Below are positions 1 to 8,609 of a stretch of DNA of 64,000 bases, piece by piece; positions within the stretch are counted from its first letter, which is position 1; each line of letters begins with the position of its first letter. The stretch covers positions 164,472-228,471 of the forward strand of contig SKCR01018432.1 of NCBI GenBank assembly GCA_019454045.1, given 5' to 3'. The translations under genes were made by a program, and so were the position numbers. The notes beneath the pieces were generated by a model. The model was not told the DNA's origin. It saw only the letters and a list, made by a program, of their open reading frames with translations, and made no database searches. This stretch comes from Zanthoxylum bungeanum. Its lineage: Eukaryota; Streptophyta; Magnoliopsida; Sapindales; Rutaceae.

Positions 1-381
1 TTTAGTCCAAAATTTTTCGAAAAATACAAAAAAATTGAAAAAATTTCAAAAATTACAAAAAAATTTGTGTTTTTAATTTGACCAAAAAGGTGAAATTGGT
101 AAAAGATAGCTGAGTAAGGAGTTTCCACTCCTGAGACATATCTCAAACCTAATTCGAAACAAGTTAATTTTTGTTTATTTCATTTTGAATTATTTAATTT
201 TTGAATTCTCCATAAAACGGACTAAAAGGAATCTTCATATGCTCAATTGATAGATATTATCAACATATATAGTAACATACGGACATGAGCTAAATTGAAA
301 AGTTTGGAATATTCAGTGCTCTAGTTTAATTGGAGGAAACATCTCAAAAAGCAGTGGAGTAAAAAAAAAAAAAAAAAAACG

Positions 382-614
382 TCTGAGATCCGAGTTATTA
401 AGTCTGTAAGGGTGTTTTAACATCTAGTGCCCTAAAACCAACTGGTTTGGGAGTCACTGGCCCAAAGCTCGTTACATGGATCAAAGATGCTGGAAAAATA
501 TATATATCTGAAGTCTGAGTAATTAAGTCCGTAGGGGTGTCTTAACACCTGGTGCCCTAAAGCCAACTGGTTTGGGAGTCACCGACCCAACACTCGTTAC
601 ATAGATGGAAGATA
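382..614 (+). repeat. Two tandem ~120-bp units in G0 3' noncoding region
   Basis: Two head-to-tail units begin near 382 and 507. Each contains 'ccgagt(t/a)attaagt', 'ccaactggtttgggagtcac' and 'ctcgttacat'. The same duplication is present in G1 (about 9160-9370) and, more diverged, in G2 (minus strand, about 27125-26880), so it predates the separation of the three copies. Confidence 0.8.
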
Positions 615-1059
615 TTGTATATAAATAAAAATAGAGAAAAATCAAAGAAAAAATCAGAAAAATCAGAAAAATTATTCCATTGCTGCAAAAAGATGTGAAT
701 TCTGATAGAACTTTAGGACAAAAATATTACTCTCTTATCAACTGTACTTATGACTGTTGTGGGCAAAAATGAGTTGATTAATATTTTGTTGGCTGTGTAT
801 ATAAAGAATGGTAAAAATAATCGGAGAATTTACTTATTCAGTAATTTAAAATAAAACAAAACAACTAGTAACTTGGAGTAGAAGTTTCACCTGATTAGTC
901 ACTAACATCTTTATTCTCTTTTCGCTTGTCTTTTTGCTTTTGTGTGCATTAGTTTTAACTAACTTTTTACTTTTGTAAAATGTTTGTGGGTATCATTGCT
1001 GTAAACCCTCACGAGACTACAACTCGTCCACTAGGGACACCTAGGGGCTTAAAGGCTTT

Positions 1060-1078
1060 TTGCATACGCTAAATGCAA
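1060..1078 (+). other. Small stem-loop upstream of the polypurine tract (G0)
   Basis: TTGCAT and ATGCAA enclose the loop 'acgctaa'. G1 has the same loop with the stem extended to GTTGCAT/ATGCAAC (9736-9756). The surrounding block (about 985-1100), with 'cactagggacacctagggg', is also conserved between G0 and G1. Its position just before the polypurine tract suggests a role in replication or RNA 3'-end structure, which is an inference. Confidence 0.5.
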
Positions 1079-1155
1079 CCGTGATCCCTACGAAAGTGGC
1101 TTAGTTTAATTTTAATTTTATTTTGTTGTTTTGTTCGAGGACTAGCAAAATGTTA

Positions 1156-1167
1156 GGTTTGGGGGTG
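1156..1167 (+). other. Polypurine tract of G0
   Basis: The run 'ggtttgggggtg' lies directly before the LTR start TGATGAGCGG. The same sequence precedes the G1 LTR (9849-9860). This is the expected place for the plus-strand primer of an LTR retrotransposon. Confidence 0.75.
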
Positions 1168-1780
1168 TGATGAGCGGAAAATATATCAATATTTACCGCC
1201 CATTTTACTTTACTTTTTTTTTTTTTTCTTTCTTTTTTTTTTTTGATTTTTTATTTGATTTTTTTTCAGATAAAATAATTTATTGTGACTCATGAAATCA
1301 TTTAGGACGAAATGTGATCATAGGGCAATTATTGAATAATGATAATATTTGATTGAATTTTGAGATTGAAACTTGAAAGGGCGTTTTTGACGAAGTGCAG
1401 TTTTGGAAATTTCAGTTTTGTGCATCTGTCGTATTTTGGGTATAACTGTTTACTCAGATATCGGATTGAGCTGATTCAAGTTCCAGATTAAATAAGACGC
1501 AAAGATCTACAACTTTGAAAGAGAACATATTTTCAAATTCTGATGATTTCATGACCGAAATTGATGAACCATCCAGAAGTGTGTGGAGTGTAATTATTAA
1601 AAGTCATTATCAAAGCAAAATATTAATTAATAAATAATTAATAAAAATTATCAAATCACCACCAAACAAGATAAGAAATTAGTGGAGCAATTATGGATTT
1701 GGTGGAGTAATTAGTGGAGAAATTAATAATGGATTTGGTGGAGAAATTGATTGATGATTTGATGGTGGCAAAATTTTGCC

Positions 1781-1788
1781 TATAAATA
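1781..1788 (+). promoter_or_regulatory. TATA box of G0 LTR
   Basis: TATAAATA lies before 'aagaagattgtatct', a downstream block that is conserved in the G1 LTR and the solo LTR, as expected for the LTR transcription start region. Confidence 0.6.
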
Positions 1789-2120
1789 CCAAGCCATTTC
1801 ATTTGTAAAATTCATACTTTCTTCTTTGAAATTCTTAATGAATAAATAAGAAGATTGTATCTAGTTTGTTTATTTTTAGTTTTCAGTAATTAATTTTCAG
1901 TTTCGCACTTTCTTTTCGTTACTTTTCAGTTTTTACTTTCCGCAATTTACTTTTACGCATAACACTTTCCTTTCTTTACTTTTTCAGTTTTTATTTTTCA
2001 ACCATGAGGAGGTAACTTCCCTCTGCCGAGGTGAAAGGTAATTCTTTTACTGTTACTATCTTAGATTAATCTCCCTTAGACACAACATATTCACTATTCT
2101 AAAATTTGACTTAAAAAAAT

Positions 2121-2338
2121 ACCGCTATATTGGTCGGTGGGCTATTTAATTTAAACTGTTAAACCTGACTAAGCAAGGATACCGCCAGATTGGTCGGTTG
2201 GTAATTTAATTTTGGTTCCGCCTTTATGGCTGGTTATTTCTTTATCGCCTACATGGCAGGTTCATGGACAAATTTTACCGCCTTTATGGCTGGTCGGACT
2301 TAACTTGACTTAATCAGGTACCGCCTATATGGTCGGTT
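2121..2338 (+). repeat. Array of six hairpin units, ACCGCC-loop-GG(Y)YGGT, in G0 LTR
   Basis: Units begin near 2121, 2181, 2217, 2244, 2277 and 2320. Each reads roughly ACCGCCTTTATGGCTGGT or ACCGCCTATATGGTCGGT. In both versions the two halves can pair over six base pairs with one bulged T, at a different place in each. Most units follow 'gactta(a)'. The array lies downstream of the TATA box, so it would be in the RNA leader. Confidence 0.75.
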
Positions 2339-3256
2339 GGTTTTAATCTCACAAGTGATTATGTTATACTAAGGGAGATATCTAAGTTAGTAATTAGTAA
2401 AAGTAATTCCTTTTATCTTGGCAGTTTATTTTCATTTACTTTCCCGCTTTTACTTTCTCGCAGTTACTTTTTAGCATTTTTATTTTATGTCTTTTAAGTT
2501 TTCATTAGCCATAGCTATGTATTGTAACTAAGTTAGTATCTAGGGTTGTGATGAATTTCAATATAACCGGTTTATAAGGGGTTAGATTATAGGTTGGGTA
2601 ATTTAAAGATTTATTTATTGAGTCTTAATCTTAATGCTTTTTATTAACTGGCCATTAATAAAATTGATTAGGTAAACTTAAAATGAACTAGACATAGGGA
2701 TTTTAAGTTTAAGACCTTAGACTCAATAACCCACGATCTTCCTTGAGGATAGATAACCCTTTAATAGATTTCCTTACAGGATAGGAATATACCTGTCGGG
2801 CGGGGGTAGCCATAATTGGAACTTAAACTTAATGAATCCAGATAATTTGGTTGACATAGACATATGATTCAATTGGGTTAAACTGGGTATTTGTGTCTGA
2901 CCATCGATAGAGGCTTACACATAATTTAGTGTTCCAGGTTAATAAATCAATATATTACCCAACTTTAAGATAATCACTTCATCTTCTAAAAAATATTGGA
3001 ATTAATCACAACCCTGGATAGTTTTTATAAATTTGGATTTTTCTCAACCTACTTTTAAGCAATTTTATTTACTTGTTTTAAATTTAGAATCATCGTCATT
3101 TCAAATCAATCAATCAAACAACCTGTTAGATACTGGTAATCAGTTGGCCCCATAAATTAATAACAAAAAGGTTTTAAGTCCTCGTGGGATCGATACTTTT
3201 TATACTACTTGAACGATACGTGCGCTTGCGTTATACGTGTGTGATTACGCCGGTCA

Positions 3257-5107
3257 GTATGATTCAGCGAGTTTATCCGTCGTCGTCATAATTTATGGGT
3301 GGGTGAATTATGAACATAAAATTGGATTTGGTGACAGATATGCTTGAATCTAGATAGTCTCACTAATGAAATATACACGTAGAGCACTATGGCAACTTTT
3401 ATGAATAATGGAGATTATTTATAAGTAATTTAATGGTTAAACAAAAAATACATGCAATCGAGACCTAATCGTCATTTCCGAATTAATGTGTATTTGTATT
3501 TAATTCTTGATTTTATTAAATACACATTAATTAAATGTCAAATTGTGATATTTAACATATATGATTGATATATGTATTTTGATTATTTAATATAAATATA
3601 ATACATATATTTAAGATGTTTGTATTTAATTATTTAATTATATAAATATTATATGATTAAAATAATTAAAGTAACAAATAACTTAAGTCGTCATTTGCTT
3701 TATTAAAGCTTGGAAAAGGCATTACCTTATTGGTAACACATGTAAGTTTGCTTTATTTTAGATAAAGGTTATCTTTAATAAATGAAACTTGGACTAATGA
3801 AAATAAAACAAGTTAAATAATTTATTATTTCATTTTGGTGGCTCACGGCAACAAGGAAAAATGAGATATAAATTATTTTGTTTTCATATTCACTAAGGAA
3901 AGATTGAGAGAAAAATTGAAGAACCTCAAGGAAAAGCTTCAAACTTGGAGTTTTAGTAAGTTGTTTCCAATTTTCTTCAATTAAGAATTTATTTCTTCAT
4001 TTCTATACTTCAACTTGTGTTTTTTAGATCTCTGATCTTTAATTATGTGGATTATTGTGATTGGAAACTTGTTGGAGGTGTTTTGCATGTATGTTGAATT
4101 AATAAGCTTATTAGGAGTAATTAAGCTTATTTGATTAATTAGTAATCAAAGTTGCCATTCGAGAGTTACTTATCCATTCGTAAATAACCTAGAATTGTTC
4201 TTAAGTTATTTCAAGTGGTGAGACTTGTTTGGTGAATTAAAGAATTGGATTAAAGTATTGAATTTGTTTAATTTGGTTTAATTTGTAAATTTGTTGAAAT
4301 TGTAAAATTAGGGTTCGTAACCCTTTCCAAATTTGGGGCTTTTCATATATATGATTTAATTTGATGTATATATGATGTATATTAAATTTGGGATTGATTG
4401 GATTTGATCTTGACATGTTTTGAACTAAAAAAGACCAAATTGCAAATCATGGAAATTATTGGGGCTGTTCGGTAATTTCAGAAAAAATTAGAATTTTTAT
4501 TGAAAATTATATTTTCATGTATTAGACATGTATAAATCATTTTGGGATTGATTTTGAATCACTTAAATATGTATTTGACAATTTAAGGACCAAAATGATC
4601 AAAATGCAAAGTTTAGGGGTCTCACGGTAATTAATGATAAATTTATTTTTCAGATAAAATTTTAGATTTATTTATTGAGTTATTAGAATAAATTGGTTAT
4701 TTTAATTGCCCAAGAAAAATATTTATCGAAAATTATTTCGAAGTGAAAATACGCGAAAAGGGTGAAAAACGGCGTTACTGGGTAACCGCTGTCCAAATAG
4801 TGAACTGGACACTGTTCGAGTAGCCCACGAACTGTCCAAATATTTTTGGGGCTGACTTGGGCAATCCCCATGTGTATTGGTCGGTCGGTTCGGCCGGAAA
4901 CGCGTTTTATGCTATTTTACGGAAAAATATTTTCGCAAAAGTGTCGCGATGTTTCTTTATTATTTATGTCGTTATATGATATCGAATAAATATGTTTAAT
5001 TGAAATATGAATGAATTATCAATATTGGATATTGAATAAATTATTCGTAAGTTTAAAAAAATTTTAAACTACGATTTCGCCTGAACCGCGCTCATTCCGC
5101 TGCGCCT
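3257..5107 (+). mobile_element. Truncated copia B-type LTR fragment
   Basis: From 'gtatgattcagcgagtttatcc' onward this tracks the plus-strand copia B LTR at about 61408-62930, including 'gagtctcacta', 'tacatgc' and 'cattccgctgcg' near the end. The beginning is missing because G0 lies there. It carries an extra segment (about 4690-4980), absent from the other copies, with several 'gtccaaat'/'ctgtccaa' motifs. No coding frame. Confidence 0.75.
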
Positions 5108-5113
5108 CCCTGA

Positions 5114-5840
5114 TTTGACCCCAATATAAAATTCAAACAACAAGAATCACATGGTTGATTACATCCAGTCGAAGGTACATCCCAAAATGTACATCCGGCC
5201 AGACATGTCTCGGGCTGTAACTAACCTAGCAGATTGGCAATCATTGGAGAAGATGAGGAGATTTTGTCCCATCCTTCCATTCTCAGTTCCCATCTTTAGC
5301 TATAAAAAAGGGTTCCCCTTCACAAGGGAGATGATTCAAAGGTTGGTTTTTGGAGGCTGACGAGAGAGATTAGACCTAAAAAACCCTGAACAGTTAAATA
5401 TCTACTTTCTTTTGGGGTTCCATACTTTCTGGTGCAAATCCAGTAAAGACCTAACACTAATGAGGATATTTAGATCCAGAAAACATTGAAAAGGGTATGA
5501 CCAGAGGGCACCCTCTTTAATATTTATACCTATTTGAGATAATATTTTGACACAGTATCTCTGACAGAACGTATATCCCATCGGGCCGGGCATGCACACA
5601 CCTCCGGCCGTCCATGAGCATGTCAAGCCGTGTTTATTGCTTTCTGTAATGTCTGTTTATGTAATTCAATCTTATAAAACTATGCTATGAATATCTAATT
5701 TATTTATCTTATAAACACTAGTATGCATGTTACTGTCTTCCTTTGTTTAGTATTTTATGCATGATTCCGAATTCCATATGTTCTAATTTGTAAGTCACAT
5801 CTGGAAAAGCGGTAATGAGATCAACAAAAATATTGGAGTC
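5114..5840 (+). other. Unclassified segment with LTR-like promoter
   Basis: This region resembles none of the LTR families elsewhere in the window. TATAAAAAA at 5301-5309 is followed by 'gggttccccttcacaaggga', the layout of many plant LTR promoters. Short frames here carry no recognisable domain. It may be an LTR remnant of another gypsy family, or the diverged 5' end of G1. Confidence 0.35.
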
Positions 5841-5849
5841 AAGGCAATT

Positions 5850-6649
5850 GTTGAGGAAGTTCAAAAAGAAAGCAGCAAAACAGATCCACAAATGGAGGAA
5901 AGAGAAGCAAAAGCAAATGATCGAGAAAGATTCACTCTATCTCCACCCTTTCCACAGCGTCTCCAGAAAAACAAATTAGACAAGCAGTTTGCTCGATTTT
6001 GGAGATCTTCAAAAAACTGCATATCAACATTCCATTTGCAAAAGAATGTAGCGCCATCATTCAGTGGAAGCTTCCCCCAAAGTTGAAAGATCCTGGCAGT
6101 TTTACCATTCCTTGCACCATATGAGAACATTACTTCGGTAAGGCTTTGTGTGATTTAGGAGCTAGTGTTAATTTGATGCTTTTTTCGATTTACAGGAAAC
6201 TGTAAATTGGAGAAGCAATTCCCACCTCAGTCTCTCTGCAACTTACTGATAGATCGCTCACATTTTCGAGAGGTGTATTTGAAGATGTGCTGGTCAAAGT
6301 CGACAAACTCATTCTCCCAGCAAACTTTATTATCCTTGACATGGAGAAAGATGAACATGTGCCCATCATCCTTGGGAGACAATTCTTGGCTACAGGTCGA
6401 ACCATTATTGATGTACAAAAAGGAGAAATTACCATGAGGGTACAGGACGAAGAAGTAAAATTCAATGTTTTCAAAGCCATGGAATTTCTGAATGATGAAA
6501 AAAAGGAGGAATGTTTCAGACTTGATGTGATAGATGGTACCGTCCAGAACTCAAATGAAAAGCAAAGTTCAACTGACAAACTTAAAGCATGTCATCTGCT
6601 TGAAGATAAAGCGTACTGCACATTGAACAAGTTAAATCTTGAACTGTAA
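5850..6649 (+). pseudogene. G1 gag-end/aspartic protease remnant (Ty3/gypsy)
   Basis: Reading starts in one frame with VEEVQKES and PPFPQRLQ, typical of the gag-protease junction of Athila/Tat-type elements. It shifts frame near 6000 and continues through KLHINIPFA, KDPGSFTIPCTI, the protease active site DLGAS (about 6158-6172), VEDVLVK-like and VPIILGR motifs, to about 6649. The retropepsin would cleave the Gag-Pol polyprotein. Breaks: the frameshift near 6000, a TGA after PCTI, a TAA after RKL, and an internal gap of about 30 residues between IPFA and ECSAI compared with relatives. Not functional. Confidence 0.85.
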
Positions 6650-7018
6650 GCAATTGAAGAGAAACGGTACCACCAACTCAACAAATTGGAGGAATTTCAC
6701 ATAAAACCTTTTGAGAATGCCAAACTTTATAAAGAAAAGGCCAAGAAGAGACATGATGAGAAATTAGTGCGCATATAATTAGAACCGGGGTAGCGGGTAT
6801 TGTTTAGCAAATCAAGGTTGAAAATTTTCCCTGGGAGGTTAAAATCACGGTGGTCAGGTCCGTTCTTAATCACCTAAGTTTTAGCAGATAGAGCCGTTGA
6901 GTTACATGATCCCAACTCCAATAAAACATTCAAGGTTAAAAGCAAGCGTGTTAAACACTACTGGGAAGAATCATTTGAGCGACAAAAAGAAAGTGTCACA
7001 CTTTTAAATTCAGCCTAA
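6650..7018 (+). pseudogene. G1 integrase C-terminal domain remnant
   Basis: The translation reads NKLEEF, ENAKLYKEKAKKRHDEKL, then SRLKIFPGRLKSRWSGPFLI and FKVKSKRVKHYWEE, ending at TAA 7016-7018. This is the GPY/F-type C-terminus of gypsy integrase (here SGPF), which normally follows the DDE core. No core or zinc-binding region is present upstream. In-frame stops break it near 6776 and 6795, and another lies after PFLIT. It matches the G2 integrase end (SKWSGPFIV at about 29520-29490). Confidence 0.85.
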
Positions 7019-7142
7019 CATTCAAGCAGTCTTGTCTAGCTGACGAAGTTAAATTTAGCGCTAGTAGGGAGGCAACCCATGCAATTTGTGTATATATTCG
7101 GGTTTGGTGTGTTTAATTTTATAGGTAAAGTCACATTTCAGG

Positions 7143-7631
7143 ATGGTAGAAGTTCTCGCAAATCTTCACAAGCAATGTCTTTCTCTCCCTAAAAACTCTT
7201 TGATGAAAGTCTACAAAGCTCGCATGGAACGAATGAGACTTCTGACGATCAAAGGTATTCCTAATGACATTCGTGGGTTAATTGAAGCACGAGTCTGATT
7301 GGCAGGTGAGTCTTTTGACTCTTTTATTTCATATATGTCTGGTTTAGGAAAAAACACATATGCTAAGAAAAGAAGAGCTAAAAGAATGGGTGTTTGCTAT
7401 AAATGTGCACGCATGACATGTAATACTCGTTGTCATTCTTTAGGAATGGTGTCTGATAACCATGAAGATAAAATTAAATTCATTAGGGATGGCTTGAGTA
7501 AGGAGTCTTTGGATGACATATCATTGACTCTTGAGACGCATCCCAGTGGATATGTGCATCACGCAATTAACATGTTATATACACAATTTCGAAAAGAAAG
7601 ACAACATTTAAGTCTCGGGAATCTGACTTAA
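7143..7631 (+). pseudogene. ORF X, copy 1: conserved cysteine-bearing accessory protein, function unknown
   Basis: I do not recognise this protein. From the ATG at 7143 one frame runs 162 codons to TAA, interrupted only by TGA at 7296-7298. The first part has LANLHKQCLSLPKNSLMKVYKARMER in two conserved blocks (LANL, SLP, KxYKAR) and GIPNDIR. The middle has KNTYAKKR, then CYKCARMTCNTRC, a CX2CX4CX3C pattern that could bind a metal. The end has GMVSDN, KIKFIRDGLS and DDISLTLET. A second copy lies in G2 (28719-29165, minus strand), in the same place between integrase and LOG. The Met at 7143 aligns with the Met of copy 2, which supports this start. No membrane segment or signal peptide is evident, so it does not look like an envelope protein. 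Confidence 0.7.
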
Positions 7632-7917
7632 AAATACCATGTTTGCCAATTTAAAAGAAAATTGGATGGGACGCTTTTCCCTGACGCATAGATGTTAATC
7701 AAGTCGTTACTTCTTGGAAATATTATTATCTCTTTGTCTTTATCTAATAATTGTGATTTGTTTTGTTATTTAATTTTATTTTCTCCGACAGGATCCAAAC
7801 TTTTTGACTTTCATGATATATTTTACTGTGTAGTTAATAATTGTCTTTTGGCATATACTAGTGCTATTATTACTCACCCTTTTTTAGGTTCTATAAATTC
7901 AGCTCGTTATTACACTC
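7632..7917 (+). promoter_or_regulatory. Spacer between ORF X and LOG with TATA-like and 3'-splice-like sites
   Basis: Two sites stand out. A pyrimidine-rich run ends in 'ctccgacag' followed by G (about 7774-7791), resembling a plant 3' splice site. TATAAAT at 7892-7898 lies in 'ctataaattcagc'; the same 'ctataaattcagc' precedes LOG in G2 (minus strand, about 28430). No supported coding frame lies in the spacer. LOG could be expressed from its own promoter or from a spliced LTR transcript; neither is shown. Confidence 0.4.
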
Positions 7918-8609
7918 TTGAAGCCATCCAGATTTGAGAAAGAAATACACAAAAAAAGGGAATTAACTTCAATAAGACGAGTTGTAAACATCTGTGTGTT
8001 TTGCGGTACTAGTGTTGGATCTAAACCAGAGTACGTTGAGGCAGCACATGAATTGGGTAGAGTCATAGCTGAAAGGAATATGCACCTAGTATATGGCGGT
8101 GGCAATCTTGGACTAATGAGGTACGTTTCAAGGGCTATACAAGAAATAGGTAGTCAAGTTCTAGGAATCATCCCAAAACCTTTAGCAGAGGCGAATCTTA
8201 TAGGACCATCAAATGGAGAAGAAATTATCGTGCCAGGTATGTCTGAGTGACTGGTTGAAATGATTAATTGTGCTATGCTTTTATTGTTTTGCTATGTGGT
8301 TTTGGCACGATGGAGGAAATTTTTAGAGTGATATCTTGGGCGAACTTGAACATACACCAGAAACCAATTGAACTGTTTAACTTTGATGGATTTTATGATT
8401 TTCTTTGTGCGTTTCTTGATGACGTCTGGAGAAATTGGTTCGTGTCAAAACCTATAAAAGATATCCTCTTCACTGCCAGAACTGCCCATGATTTAATTGA
8501 CCAATTTTTAGCCTTTGAACCACAAATTGACCCTATCCTTTCCAAGATAAACTGGTCTGATAATGATCGTGGTAAGAAGCATCGAATCAATCTGGATCTT
8601 AACCTTTAA
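7918..8609 (+). pseudogene. LOG-type cytokinin riboside 5'-monophosphate phosphoribohydrolase, copy 1 (broken)
   Basis: LOG enzymes release active cytokinin bases from their riboside monophosphates. The translation has the family's order: VNICVFCGTSVG, LVYGGGNLGLM, VLGIIPKPL, then FGTMEEIFRVISWANLNIHQKP and the C-terminal helices, ending INLDLNL. Known LOGs run CVFCGSS, VYGGGxxGLMG, GVIPKxL, RKAEM, PGGYGTLEE, TWAQLGIH. Here a TGA (8248-8250) stands where the catalytic Arg is expected, and a frameshift between about 8250 and 8300 removes the PGG part of the signature. No ATG precedes the FCGTS block; the frame opens at TTG. The gene is intronless although plant LOG genes have several introns, which suggests capture through RNA. 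It follows ORF X inside G1. Not functional as written. Confidence 0.88.

Larger units (their letters stand above)
1..1167 (+). other. 3' noncoding region of a LOG-type gypsy element (G0), left end outside window
   Basis: This stretch matches, block by block, the region downstream of the LOG pseudogene in G1 (from about 8780) and, on the minus strand, G2 (27600 downward). Shared landmarks are the A-rich start, a 'cctgagac' block, 'gaattctccataaaac', a duplicated segment of about 120 bp and the block before the polypurine tract. No coding frame is visible. By analogy with G1, a LOG copy should lie just left of position 1. The stretch also holds a poly-A run at 361-379. Confidence 0.8.
1168..3256 (+). 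mobile_element. 3' LTR of gypsy element G0
   Basis: It starts TGATGAGCGG after the polypurine tract and ends CGGTCA. The U3 part differs from G1, but the second half, from the TATA box on, matches the G1 LTR and the solo LTR at 14077-16140. It ends against copia-type LTR sequence, so G0 inserted there; the expected 5-bp duplication would be 'gtatg', but the left end lies outside the window. It contains a T-rich tract (1207-1270), a TATA box and a hairpin array. Confidence 0.85.

Noticed and set aside
5402..5626. Small ORFs in the segment 5114-5640
   Set aside because: Short, no domain, opposite strands overlap; more likely LTR-type noncoding DNA.
6190..6579. Minus-strand ORF of 129 codons at the G1 protease
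   Set aside because: It lies opposite a clear protease reading with the DLGAS and VPIILGR motifs just upstream and within; it is a shadow frame.
7143..7631. Envelope protein of an Athila-type element
   Set aside because: The position fits, but no signal peptide or hydrophobic membrane segment is visible, and the Cys cluster looks like a metal-binding site instead.
7918..8609. Intact host LOG gene
   Set aside because: The frame is broken by a stop and a frameshift, has no introns and no clear ATG, and lies between gypsy integrase and its LTR. It is element cargo and a pseudogene here.
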